Below, in pieces: positions 11,692-23,095 of a stretch of DNA of 64,000 nt (positions are counted from its first letter, which is position 1; every line of letters starts with the position of its first letter). The notes beneath the pieces are model-generated. The model searched no databases. It had not been told where the DNA came from and saw only the letters and a program-made list of their open reading frames with translations. This DNA comes from Rhyzopertha dominica (Eukaryota; Arthropoda; Insecta; Coleoptera; Bostrichidae): assembly GCA_025024175.1 (NCBI GenBank), contig QCXZ01000045.1, positions 2,482,649 through 2,546,648 of the forward strand, read 5' to 3'. The translations under genes were made by a program, and so were the position numbers.

Positions 11692-12387
11692 GCAAAATCG
11701 ACCTTCACTTCTCGTTGCTCAAGGATTCAATTAGCGAACTCCTTTCGCTGTGCATGGTCTGTTGGCAGAAGTTGTTGGGTAAGTTGGATTTTGTACGCAA
11801 GGAGATGCAATTCTTTGTGAGGATACGCTGAAGAGTGCTTGTTGTAAGGTCCAACTCTTGTGCACGATGACAAATCAACAAATGGACTCTCGGCCACACT
11901 ATTGCGAACTGCTGTGATGTTTTGTTCTGAACGAGCTCTACGAGCTCATGTGCATTGCACACCTCTAAAGAAACAAGTATTTTCGAATTTTTCGATTATT
12001 CTTTTCACTGTAGATGAATTATTATTTCGACCAAAAGTAATACGCACTTTAAGAATCGTGGCAATCAAACTCACCACTCTGATAATAGTGTTTAACAATC
12101 AAGACGCGTTGTTCTGTACTGTAACGCTCCGTGTTTACTAACTCCTGTCTCCTATTCCTATCCACGTGCCGTATCACAATCATGAGACATTATAACAGCC
12201 AAAACGGCGCGTTATTCAAATCTTTGAGCTCTTACTGAAACACCCGATATAACCTCATGCATTCTTGTGATCGTGCAGACGTTATTTTAATAAAAGAAAT
12301 CAGTGCCAAAACTTCAGTGTTAAAACAATGAAAATTGAATATAAAACTTTCCTGCTTTATTAGTAGCTGTTGCTAGACGCATTCTGA

Positions 12388-12430
12388 CCCTACGACTAGT
12401 TTCGTCCTTGTTGGGGCTCTTCAGCTAGGG
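12388..12430 (-). ncRNA. Hammerhead-ribozyme-like motif, near-canonical core
   Basis: On the minus strand the order is CCCTAG (stem I), CTGAAGA (the CUGANGA core), GCCCCAACAAGGAC (stem II hairpin with one C/A mismatch, G-C at its base), GAA, the palindrome ACTAGT (helix III), C (cleavage position), then GTAGGG (stem I). Five of six stem I pairs form (CCCTA with TAGGG). All core bases required by the hammerhead fold are present. Helix III is self-complementary, as in ribozymes that work as dimers. No retroelement body lies next to it, so it may be a solo tail. Activity is inferred, not shown. Confidence 0.6.
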
Positions 12431-13137
12431 AAACTTTGGCATTGGCATGCGGAAGATACGTTAATGAGAGCTAATGCCTCCAGCGTCAATTTTTGGGTGT
12501 AGCATCCAGACTAGCTAAATCTTTTTAATCTTATTAAGAATCTTTCTAAAACACATCCTGGGGTAGTATACAAATAGAAAGTGTGTTACGAAGAGTTTTT
12601 AGTGGAAGAACATCAGAAATTAATTTTAAAATGGTTTTAAAGCACTTCCGGTAATATCGTAGATATCAAATATCGTTAAATTTACATCTTAAACTTACAA
12701 TTTCGGCGATAATCAACATTTTTTGAAAACTTTAACGTCTGCGCCGTACAAACCTTTATAATTTTGCGGTATTTGTATCATTTATTGTGGATAACTCAGT
12801 TTTAACAATTTCCACCGACGATATCTTGATTTCTTTGTAATGTTAGAACGATATACTCATTATCGAAGCAGACATTTATGATCCTATTCCTTTTTTATTT
12901 CCGGAATTTTGCGTTTATTCCTAAAGTTTTAGGAGATATTTAATTTTCTACTGTTTATATATTATATATTAAGACTTGTGAAACATACATTAACAATTGT
13001 TTCTATAGAAAAGCTGTGTGACACTGCTAAAGTATATAGAAGTACGTAGATTAGTCAGTAGCGTTTTATTTCTTTCATATTTTTATGATTAGACAAAATG
13101 CCACGTTCTAACCAACCAGTGATGTTCTAAGCAGACT
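12431..13137. other. No recognisable gene
   Basis: AT-rich sequence with no domain or repeat that I can assign. Confidence 0.35.
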
Positions 13138-13172
13138 GTTTACTAATTACACTAATTATTCATCTTTTTTAG

Positions 13173-13401
13173 AACAAAAGGAACCAAAGTAAACGCAGTG
13201 GTCGGTAATGTAGATTCGAAAATAACAGTTGCAGCTAACTTCAAAACACACTCATTTAATTCTCTGCAAGACGTAGAAAGAGTTTTAGGTGTGTTCAGAA
13301 AATTGTGCAGAAAAAACAAAAGGTGCTCTTACAAATTACAACTTGTTCAACATTTATTAACTGAAGTTTTGTTTCATACAAGAAAGCAGTTTCACGAATA
13401 A
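13173..13401 (+). CDS. Possible 3'-terminal exon of an unknown gene
   Basis: An acceptor-like pyrimidine tract ending TTTTTTAG (to 13172) is followed by 76 open codons ending TAA at 13401. The translation is mixed and non-repetitive, with TKGTKVNAVVGNVDSKITV at the start and a Cys/Lys-rich middle. I do not recognise the family and see no partner exon. It could be chance or a transposon piece. Confidence 0.25.
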
Positions 13402-13879
13402 TTTCTTTGTTAAAATCACAAGAAAATTATGATTCTACTAGGTAGATCATATGAACAGATGAAATTTAGAAAAAATAGTTTGTTCAACACACGATTTGAA
13501 TTATAATGTATTCGATTCAACTAAAAATTAATGATATCCAATTGACAATGTACCGGCATATGTCAATCGAGCTTTTACCAGTAGTTGGTATAGTGGAATC
13601 CAATACCGCAAAATAAAAATAAAAAAGGACACAAATAAGGCTCAAACGATTAGTAGATGTGATATCTGTTGCTAACAATGTACTAATTATATTTAAGGTG
13701 GATTCCAAAAATGACAATATATAAAAAAAGAAGTTAAGATAAGAAGTCGACAGGAATTTGAAATCTTTTTAAACGGAATGAACCTGAAAATTATTTTTAA
13801 TGTCAATGCTATTTGCAAAATTCAAACATTGTAGCAATTATACATAAAATAAGCAATGAAAAATCGCGCAGAGTATACC

Positions 13880-14120
13880 TAACAAACTGATGGAACGCAA
13901 CGTTAAGTGGTATAATGTGTAAAGAAAATGACCATCAGACTCATTTGTAGCGAAGACAGGTTTGAGACAAGGAGACCCACTCTCGACGATGTTATTAACC
14001 TAGTCATCAAAAAATTATACAAAAGAGAAAAATCAAAAGGCTGCTGTTGAACAAGTCATAAACAGTAACTTCTTTATATTTTTGGAAGCTATGGCAAAAA
14101 ATTAACAAATGAAGTTTCGA
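13880..14120 (+). pseudogene. LINE reverse-transcriptase motif B remnant
   Basis: The frame reads SFVAKTGLRQGDPLSTMLL near 13950-14006, which is the conserved GxxQGxPLS block of LINE reverse transcriptases. Stops follow at once and no other RT motif survives nearby, so this is a small decayed fragment. Confidence 0.65.
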
Positions 14121-15239
14121 AATAGTCTTTGTCAAAAGCAAAAAAAATGTATGGCATGATTCGTACAAGCTATGTAGGTACTTGTTTGTTTTCTAAAGTA
14201 TTAAGAACTTAAGAGTTGCCAATAATTAGTACATACGCAAACATTCATTAAAAGCATTTCAGCAATTAATGAAAAAAATTAAAATGGAAAAAAAAGCTTT
14301 TATAGTTAGGAACAAAGACTAAGCAAAATTCATCAGAAGGGAGAAAACCAGCACATCAATAATTAGATTTCAGTATTAATGTTACGTTATACAAATAAAT
14401 CAATTACATATATGCTTTTGTTTTTTAACATGAACACAATTCTGCACACTTTTGCATTGTACAGCGCAAAAGGAATCGTCCTTCAATGATACAGTACACT
14501 TTATACTGATCTCTTGTTAGAATGAAATTTATATTTTTTGGCACAAGTATAATAAAAAACCCAATCAAGACCATATAATTGTACTAATCTCAGCCCTATC
14601 ATTATTTTAAGGCCCGCTCTTCTGTGAAGCGTGAGTTAAGCTTATGCATGAATGTCACCATCAATACGTCTGATTTAGTAAGTACCTATAAAATATTTTG
14701 TTAACAGGTACCGGTACACCTATTGTTAATTAGTTCGGTCAATACGTTCGTTTCTCATTTTCATTTCTTTTCGAGGGCTTTCTTCCACAAGCCTACTTAC
14801 TTAATAAATAACTTTAAGCTTTAAGTATAATAATAGCAAATGAAATACCAAAAACTAAATGAAGATAAATCTGACTTTAAAAAGGCATCCACGTCTACTG
14901 TTACCACATTTTCTCAGCCACAATTTGCTCATCCGTCTCACATCATACTTAGCTTCAGGTGCTTACACTAGAAGCTTTAGAAATTTAAATTTTAAACTAC
15001 CGGTGAATAGATGAAAAAAATGTAATATTTTTATGCTGCAGGCAAAGACTCTAAGGATAAACAACATCTCAGAATTCAGAGTGAAAAGAACCTGGTCATG
15101 AAGCAATACCTACAAATGTAATGGCTTGAACTGATGGTTTCATTAATCTAAATTAAAGTAGGTAAGTAATACACGTTATAAACCTCAAAAAAACAAAGAT
15201 GGTATCTTTGTTTCTTTAACGATGTATTAATGCCTCATT
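14121..15239. other. No recognisable gene
   Basis: AT-rich, stop-dense in all frames as far as I can read. Nothing assigned. Confidence 0.35.
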
Positions 15240-15435
15240 GTACTCAAATTGCGGCCTAGTTGTGCACTTTTTACGATTTTTTGGGGTAATCGACTGATGA
15301 ATCTCAGACGGCGATTTTTCGCGAGCGATGCGATTTTCGCGGATGACCTGACAGGTAGGTTGTTTTGTTAGACGGTGTTGCCAGATTGTGCATATTTTTC
15401 GATTTTCAGGAAATTTCGTTTTTTTCCTATAATGC
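15240..15435 (+). repeat. Satellite-like monomer, left of foldback 3
   Basis: Carries 'ggtgttgccagattgtg', 'aggaaatttcgttttttt' and 'aatgcgacgt', which match the tandem units at 20068-20480 in the same orientation. With the foldback removed the two sides join within one monomer. Confidence 0.7.
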
Positions 15436-16716
15436 GACGTTATGGAACGCGGTTTTACTCTTTATTTGGAAATATTATAAAGTATCACAGAAATAAAGTA
15501 TCCTGTTAAATACGAAACATAAGTAGTGTTTCTAAAGAAATATCAGAATTAAAATTATTGTTGTACAAATTGCGCGGTATATTTTAGATACTTGCACATT
15601 TCTGTGCTTATTTCATTGATATATCGCAACATAAACTGTATAAAAATACATTCTATATTTAAAATAGCCTTTAAATTTAACGAGTATCCGTTTTATTCTC
15701 AACATTTTTAGGTTTGTTGAATTTTTGTGTTAGTTATATTTTTATTTGTTGGCGCTTTTACCATATTCAAACGAATAATTTAAGCAATGGTTTAATTTAT
15801 ACTTTTGTTGAATTTAGGAGATTGTTTCATTTTTACGTATATCTTGCATTTGAGCAACTTGTTTATTTCATTTAAACGATGTTGAATTTTTCAGATTGTT
15901 GAATTAAAACGATAGTTTGATATACGAGCTTCTTGCTATTAAATCTATCTTTTAAATGTTTCCGAATTTTTGCGATTGTTGAATTTAACACATTGTTTCC
16001 TTTTCGCGCACTCACTGCTTCCAAATAACTTGTTATTTAATTTAAAAGATTGTTATTTTCTAGATAGTTGAATTAAAATGTTTGTTTCATATACGAGTTG
16101 ATCGCGACTAAACTTGTGTATTATATTTCCCAATTCTTACGATTGTTGAATTACTAAGATACATTTAAAAATATCAAGTATCGTTTTAATTCATACATTT
16201 AAAAATTTCGAGTATCATTTTAATTCATGTATATTTTTAATTCGGCGCTGCTGCGGGCGGAATTTTGTGTTGTGTAAGTGTTGCTTTCTCACTGCATAGT
16301 GTAAAATCCATAAATGCAGTGTTGCCAACTATTCAATTTATAGTATGTATAGGATTTGTTACGGTTTCGTTTTTCAAACTAAGCTGACTTCATTAATTCA
16401 TTATACCTTCAAGGGACATCGACAAGCCTTGCTCTATTTTCATTTTTCTAAGCAAGCTTATCTGTCGCGCTGACATTTTTTTAACAAAAAAATTAGATTG
16501 TCATCCAAAGGTGAGATTCGTTGGCTAGTGGTTTTTTGGAAACAGAATTGGTCGTTCAGGATCACCCGTTGTTGGGATAGGTGTCTAAAAACCTAGAGTG
16601 GACCTGCAGCTTTGTGGTGACTAAGGTAGTCAGTCTTTGTGACAGCTGCAGATTGACAACCCAAATTTTGGGGATCATATCGGCCGCGTACTCCTTCAGG
16701 AGACAAACCCTTCCCT

Positions 16717-17061
16717 TTACCCTCTATCCATCGGAGGTAGGTGATTTAATGTTCTAATAGCAGCTTTCTGAGCCGCAGTACGTTTTAGGGTCCTTTTGGA
16801 GATTGCTATTTTGGAGATTCCCATTCGACAGTAATTGACAACGTCGAAAAACTGATAGGCCTTGCAGACCAGGGTTGCCGTTTCGATATTCCTGTTTTCG
16901 AGGGATAGCATCCCCAAGGCCAGACGTAGAGATTGCTCGTGATATTGTTCCAGATTAACGGAAACTGACATCGCTAGAAAGAATCATAGGCCTTGCTCAC
17001 CAGGGTTAACGCTTCGGCATTTCTGTTTATGAGCGATAGCATCCCCAAGGCCAGGCGATTC
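16717..17061 (-). other. Open frame with internal ~44-residue repeat, function unknown
   Basis: The minus frame at 16971-16717 (84 codons) contains RLALGMLSLENRNIETATLV. A second, diverged copy of this unit (LALGMLSLINRNAEALTLV) is encoded just upstream at about 17061-16988. The nucleotide unit of about 130 bp is therefore tandemly duplicated. I do not recognise the family. The helical, alanine/leucine-rich repeat recalls TPR-type units but that is a guess. It sits in the core of foldback 3. Confidence 0.35.
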
Positions 17062-17079
17062 CTTTTCCGTATGATTAAA

Positions 17080-18500
17080 TAGGACTTTATAATAATAGTA
17101 ATTTAGTAAGAGCGATTAATTAGTAGTTAGTAATAGTTATCCATTGTGTGAAATTATTTACCTTTTAAGAATTTTCCTATAATTTAAGAATTCGTAATAG
17201 GTGGTTCTCACGGAGCACGTTCTCCCATCTGTTTAATTTGAAACTTCATTTTTGGTGTTCTGTTTAAGGGGTAGTACTCGCGTTATAGAGTAATCCTAGC
17301 CGTTGTGATTCGGCTATCGTTGGCATCAAATCTAACGGTAACATAATCCGCCTCTACCTATTTCTAAAAAGAACTTTACGTTGAGCAATCGTGAAGCCGC
17401 CCCTTACGTTACGATACCATAACTTTAATTTTTGTTAACTGTCTATTAATTCACTAAATTTATTTTACGATCCCTTTCGTTTTCCGACACCTTGATTATC
17501 ATTTTTGTATGCTGAACCTTTTTCTTTTTTTAATTGATGTAAATTATTATTAGAGTAATCTGTACCTCGCGAACGTATGTGCGCTGGCCAGACGTGGATA
17601 CGGGACGCGAGATCTTGAGTGTGTGTAATATTCCGATCGTTTATGGTAGTGAAATTTTGCCTAGCCTAATTAAATTAATTGTTGTTGTGATAATAAAAGG
17701 GTTGAATATCGCGTTGGCGTTTACTTTAACAGTCTTAGTGCTTCAGGGAATTCTCCAATTTACAGCTTTATTACAGATACTAATTAGGAGTTGGTGGTAT
17801 CGGAACTTAGTGCTTGTGATGGGTTGTGGTTCTACAACTTCTTGGCGCCCTTAATTATTTAACTTTTTTTTGACCTACGACCAGCCCGACTGCAGCTACG
17901 GCACCCACACAACTGGTTACCTGGAGTATCAGCAAAAGACTACTGTCTGTTACTTCTAAGTGAATATTCTAGCGTAACAGATTCAATGGATAATATCGTA
18001 TTCAATTATACTTGTGCGGTAGTTTTAAATGAAAATCAACTTTGCACTTGGTTTATTATAAACAGTTATTGATCGCCACATATTATACGTCTGTAGTTGA
18101 TAAATTGTGTTAATGGTTGCATGTTTGAAAGTACAAGGTTATTGTTTGCTAATTTAGTTTCCTTGGCAACTTGGCAACTGCTTGGTGCAAGGCGGGTGGT
18201 ATGGCGACAGGCGCGAATTAAAATGCTTTCGCGGCCGGCATGTCCACTGTCCAGCGTTGCCACACTTGTCTAACAAAAAGCACTGAATTATGCATTTTAG
18301 CATTGCCGTCTGCGCTGTTAGTAAATTATTTACAATATAACGTTCTGTAAATTGCAAATTGCCCAAACCCAAGCCGTCAAAACGCGCTGATTTTGTTAAA
18401 TTGTACTGATGTACTGATGGCCTGTAAAAAATACTCGATTCCGGACATTTATACTGACTCTGGCAACCCTGGTCGTGTCCTCGCATTGTCGCCCTGTATT
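17080..18500. other. Core of foldback 3, no assigned gene
   Basis: Open frames at 17579-17854 (plus, hydrophobic) and 18543-18154 (minus) show no known domain and no transposase signature that I can see. Confidence 0.35.
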
Positions 18501-18507
18501 GTAGCAA

Positions 18508-18795
18508 CAATGCCCGCAGCAGCGCCAACTTAAAAAGATACATGAACTAAAACGATACTTGATATTTTTAAATGTACGAATTTAATCTAAAATAACCATA
18601 CAAGTATAATTGGATACTATCTTACGTACAAATTGAATAGTTGGCAACAATGTATTTATGGATTTTGCACTATACAGTGAGAAAGCAACACTTACACAGC
18701 CCTGTATGTAGTTACACAAAATTCCGCCCGCAGTAGCGCCAAATTAAAAAGATACATGAATTAAAACGATACCTGATATTTTTAAATGTATGAAT
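18508..18795 (+). repeat. Direct duplication at inner edge of right arm
   Basis: A block with 'cccgcagcagcgccaa' and 'aaaagatacatgaa' at about 18508-18575 recurs at 18726-18795. It is the inverse of a segment near 16190-16255 in the left arm. Confidence 0.65.
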
Positions 18796-19364
18796 TAAAA
18801 AGATAAGTACATGATATTTTTAAATGTATCTTAGAAATTCAACAATCGTAAAAATTGGGAAATATAATACACAGATTAAGTCGCGAGCGAGCAACAAACA
18901 TTCTAAATCAACTATCTAGAAAATAACAATCTTTTAAATTAAATAACAAGTTATTTGGAAGCAGTGAGTGCGCGAAAAGCAAACAATCTGTTAAATTCAA
19001 CAATCGCAAAAATTCGGAAACATTTAAAATATAGATTTAATAGCAAGAAGCTCGTATATCAAAGTATCGTTTTAATTCAACAATTTGAAAAATTCAACAT
19101 CGTTTAAATGAAATAACAAGTTGCTCAAATGCAAGGTATATGTAAAATTGAACAATCTCCTAAATTCAACAAAATTATAAATTAAACCATCGCTTAAATT
19201 ATTCGTTTAAATATGGTAAAAATGCCAACAAACTAACACAAAATTTCAACAAACCTAGAAATATTGAGAATTAAACGGATACTTTTTCAATTTAAAGGTT
19301 ATTTTAAATATGGAATGTATTTTTATACAGTTTATGTTACTATATATCAATGAAACAAGCACAG

Positions 19365-20060
19365 AAATGTGCAAGTATCTAAATATACCGCGCAATTTGT
19401 ACAACAATAATTTTAATTCTGACATTTCTTCAGAAACATTATTTATATTTCGTATTTAACAGGATAGTTTATTTTTGTGATAGTTTATGCTTTCTTTGAC
19501 TACATATTGCAGCGGTGTTTTCTGCTCAAATATTTAAGTATAATTTAAAAGGCGTCGCTAACACAAATAATAATTTTATTTCAAGGAATTATTTTTAATA
19601 TTATACTGAATTCTGCTTTTAAAAATTATTGTCAATTTTTGCGATAGATTATTATTTTAAAAGCAAGGCAACCAAACCGAGTTAACTTATTTGTACTGTA
19701 AACGGAAATCTTTTACTCTTTTAAACGTGAGTTTTAGGTAGCGGTGAATACACGAACTATTACAACAATGGTATTTTATCTAGCGAAATGCTACGCCAGC
19801 GCCAAATTAATTTTATACTTGTCTAGTTCGACAAGAATTTTAGCGATAGAATTATTGTGTTTACGATTTGCGCTCGTATAAATAAAAATATAAGCTTCGT
19901 AAGTTAAAGTATCTAAAATATACCGCGCAAAATGTGCGACAATAATTTTAATTCTGATATTTCTTTAGAAACATTACTTATATTTTGTATTTAACAGGAT
20001 AGTTTATTTCTGTGATACTTTATAATATTTCCAAATAAAAAGTAAAACGGCGTTCCATAC
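19365..20060 (+). repeat. Duplicated block inside right arm of foldback 3
   Basis: The segment containing 'aaatataccgcgcaa' and 'atttaacaggatagttta' appears twice (about 19370-19490 and 19915-20025), separated by roughly 425 bp of sequence absent from the left arm. Confidence 0.7.
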
Positions 20061-20067
20061 AACGTCG

Positions 20068-20480
20068 TGACTTCAAGTGCAGTATGCTTTTTCGTACAGC
20101 TTACCCCGAGAAATACGTTGCCTCCGCGGATTTTGCACGTTATGCGATTTCTTAAGAAAATCGACGGGTGTTGCCGGATTGTGAACTTTTTACGACCTTT
20201 CAGGGAAATTTCGTTTTTTCCTTAAAATGCGACGTCGTGTGACCTCAATTGCAGTATGCTTTTTTGTACAGTTTGCTCCGGGGAATGCGATGCCTCCGCG
20301 GGTGAATCCCGGCATGGCATGGGGTTTCCACGAAATTTTCGGCCGCGGTGTTGCCGGGTTGCGCAATGTTTACGATTTTTCGCGGAAATTTCGTTTTTTC
20401 CTTATAACTTTTGAACGCAACGTCGTACGACTTTGAGTGCAGTATACTTTATTGTACACTACATTCCAAGGAATATGGTG
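20068..20480 (+). repeat. Tandem satellite, ~170-190 bp units
   Basis: Landmarks recur at regular spacing: 'ggaaatttcgttttttcctt' at about 20207 and 20383, and 'gcagtatgctttttYgtacag' at about 20081 and 20251, with a diverged copy near 20440. Units are GC-richer than their surroundings and diverged from one another. Short open frames across it are incidental. Confidence 0.75.
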
Positions 20481-21650
20481 GACCCATCCCCCTTCCGATA
20501 ACTGGTCCCTAACTGATACGCGAAGAACGAGAGGGGCGCGCTTAAGGTACCTCTAGTGTTATATTAATCCTGTTGGTTGTAACCGAAATATAAAATGACA
20601 CTCAACATGGCGGAAAGTATCTCTCGTTATGAAACTTTACNTAATATCCTTGACTACTGAAACCTGCAGGCATTAGAGTAAAACATGGCGTCATTAATAA
20701 GAAGCAGATAGTTTAATTAAATACACGATCAGGTTAGTCTCATGCTGGAAATGTCAGTTATAGTATGACTGATACTTCTAAGGCAGTTCTTTTTTTAAGT
20801 TCTTACTTAAAAAAAGTCTAGGTGACCTTGACCGACATTCTTCTGAAAGCGGAAAATACAAAACAATAGTGCATGGTTAGCGATGTGTAAAAATATATGG
20901 TATTGAGTTCCAAACCAAATTTATTTCGGTGTGCCCAAAATGGAAATTAGGAAAAACTATACACAAATTAATCTGCGGCCAAAACGGAATGTGACGGGCG
21001 CCCCTGAAGCCTTTTAGTCATGTGAAATTGTTTACATTTTACAATGCAATTATTTCAGCTTTGTCAGGGTTGTTTTGCACAAAACACTGCTCGGACGTTA
21101 ATTTCAGCAGCTAAATGTTAAAAATTTAAAAATCATGCAACTCATCCATTATGGACAGGCTTTATCATGACAAAGACTAACACACTGAAATGCACACAAA
21201 AGTTTACTTTGATATGTGTATACCTGTTATTTTTTCTCATTATCAAACTTGGATTCGTAGTGAAATAAATTTTTATCGTTGGTACTGCAACCCCTTTCTG
21301 TTTATTGGTCGATTTTATGTAAATAACGTGGTAAGTACCTATAAAACTATGACATTAATGGAGGTGAGAGGGCGTGCCTAGAAATCTAGTTTAAAGAAGT
21401 TCATACCCGAATAAACCGATGATTGGTTTAAATATAGGTAATTCGGTAATTTAATATTAATTACTTCACGATGTTCCTTGTAGGACAGGCAGAGATCATA
21501 GAATAGGAGAGTCCACACCCAAAGTTCAATCTACAGGCACCACCACCCACACCCAATACAACACCGATCGAAAAATTAACGAACTCAACCGAATAAAAAT
21601 AACAAAATCGATTAATTATGTTTTTAGGAAGTTACTTAACTACATACAAA
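20481..21650. other. No recognisable gene
   Basis: Nothing assignable. An N occurs at 20641. Confidence 0.35.
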
Positions 21651-21672
21651 ATAACCAGAAGGATGTACCTAC

Positions 21673-21810
21673 CGGAATAACTTTGAGTCGACGCTGCTAA
21701 GTCGCTTACATTGTTTCTAGGTGATATAAGTTCATTTTCGCTCTCGTCCTCTTCTTTCTTTTTTTTCCGTAAAACGAACGAAGATCTCCTTGTTTACGTT
21801 TAGATGTCAT
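21673..21810 (-). pseudogene. Possible first coding exon of a hAT/ZMYM-like protein, frameshifted
   Basis: An ATG at 21810 (minus) opens MTSKRKQGDLRSFYGKK, which resembles the short leader of TTF-type zinc-finger hAT transposase-derived proteins. After an eight-A run the open frame changes by one base. The alternative frame is acidic (KKEEDESENELISP) and runs to a good donor, CCG|GTAGGT, at 21672. One missing A would explain the break. The family call rests on a short leader only. Confidence 0.35.
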
Positions 21811-22103
21811 TTTAACCCAAATTTAACAAACGCACACCGCGTTCGCAATTAATACACGACTGTTGACAGTTGACACGACGCGACAGCACGAACATGAGCA
21901 CGCACCACAGAGGAAAGAGTGCGCGCGCGGTTTAAAAACTTGACGTCTTCTGACAGAAATATAAAGTTCACCATATCATACCTACTAGTGGATCAAGTAA
22001 AGATAGGTGATAAAGATTGTACTGTAGCTGTAATGTTGTAATGAGAAAGAAACATAATATTAAGGTTGAGATTTGTCAGGGGTGGATCCAGAGGTTTTTT
22101 TAT

Positions 22104-22116
22104 GGGGGGGGGGGGG
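22104..22116 (+). repeat. Poly(G) tract next to GGATCCAG
   Basis: Thirteen G residues preceded by 'ggggtggatccagagg'. A similar pairing of GGATCCAG with a G-run occurs at 45132-45190, and C/G runs also lie near 27651 and 43608. This looks like the end of a dispersed element. Confidence 0.5.
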
Positions 22117-22399
22117 CTTGAGCTCCTTAGCCCTTCCCCCCTGGATCATATTGAACATATTGATCTAGGAACTATTCTAGTGGTAAAAATTTCGGAAACG
22201 AAGACAAAAATTCAACGAACTCACCATTACATACAATTCTCAAGCTCTGGTGAATATGTTGGAATTTTACAGAACATATGCATCCTTTCGACCCCCGATA
22301 ACCACAGCTTTTTTTTTAACAATGACCGATTAGAAAAACTCACCTGTCATCCTGTCAACATGTACGATTAGATACTATTGAGAAAATTCCATCCATCAA

Positions 22400-23095
22400 A
22401 GTATTGATACCTTCGGCGGTATCGAGTATCGATACCACATTGTGGTATTGAAGTATCGAAAGTATTCAAAATTATCGAAATATTCAAAAGTATCAAAGTA
22501 TCGGAAGTATTCAAAAGTACCGAAAGTATCGAAAGTATTTAAAAGTATGGAAGTCCATAAGTATCGAATAATCGAAAGTATTTGAAATTATCTGAAGTAT
22601 CGAAAGTATTCAAAAGTATCGAAGTCCGAAAGTATTCAAAAGTATCGTAGTATCGAAAGTATCGAAGTATCGAAAGTATTCAAAAGTATCGTAGTACCGA
22701 AGGTATCGAAGTATCGAAAGTATCGAAAGTATCGAAAATATTCAAAGGTATCGTAGTATCGCAGGCAGCGAAGTATCGCAAGTATTCATAAGTATCGAAA
22801 GTATCGAAGTATTGAAAGTATCGAAGTATCGAAAGTATTCAAAAGTATCGAAAGTATCGAAGTATCGAAAGTATTCAAAAGTATCGAAGTATCGAAAGTA
22901 TTCAAAAGTATCGAAGTATAGAAAATATCGAAGTATTGAAAGTATTCAAAAGTATGGAAGTCCAAAAGTATCGAAGTATCGAAAGTATTCAAAATTATCT
23001 GAAGTATCGAAAGTATTCAAAAGTATCGAAGTCAGAAAGTATTCAAAAGTATCGTAGTATCGAAAGTGTTTAAAAGTATCGAGGTATCGAAAGCA
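22400..23095 (+). repeat. AAGTATCGA / GTATTCAAAA minisatellite
   Basis: Dozens of imperfect units alternate AAGTATCGA, AAGTATCGAA and AAGTATTCAAAAGTATCG. Frames across the array give a repetitive Lys-Tyr-Arg-Ser peptide, which is an artefact of the repeat. Confidence 0.9.

Larger units (their letters stand above)
10019..12140 (-). pseudogene. IS630/Tc1/mariner-superfamily transposase, split and decayed
   Basis: A cut-and-paste transposase read on the minus strand in two pieces. 12140-11700 holds the N-terminal helix-turn-helix region: an ERYSTEQRVLIVKHYYQSGE start, then after a stop and frame change TFGRNNNSSTVKRIIEKFE, then a RAQELDLTTSTLQRILTK helix. 10558-10019 holds the catalytic half: FSDEAHFHLDG with the first Asp, QDGATYHTFRETMNLL with the second, and CDLTPLNFWLWD with the third. 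Several stops and frameshifts kill it. A hAT-like element (10567-11691) divides the halves exactly, and the LINE poly(A) removes the C-terminus. The end TCGGGTGTTTCAGTAAGAGC (minus, from 12247) followed by TA is the likely 5' terminal repeat. Confidence 0.85.
15436..20067. repeat. Giant foldback element 3 (arms ~0.9 and ~1.4 kb)
   Basis: The left arm (15436-16340) and right arm (18631-20067) are inverted copies beginning TATGGAACGC at the outer ends. Both arms are built of degenerate direct subunits centred on 'gattgttgaattaaaacgat' and 'cgattgttgaatttaa'. Long terminal inverted repeats made of internal direct repeats are characteristic of Foldback/Galileo-type elements (established knowledge). 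The right arm is longer because one block is duplicated. A 2.3-kb core lies between the arms. Flanking satellite halves share 'ACGT' at the junctions, consistent with a short target duplication. Confidence 0.8.

Noticed and set aside
17579..17854. 91-codon hydrophobic plus frame in foldback 3
   Set aside because: Could be a membrane segment by composition, but no family resemblance, no splice context and no start context support it as a gene.
22786..23057. Repetitive 68- and 81-codon frames
   Set aside because: They are the AAGTATCGA satellite read as codons, not proteins.
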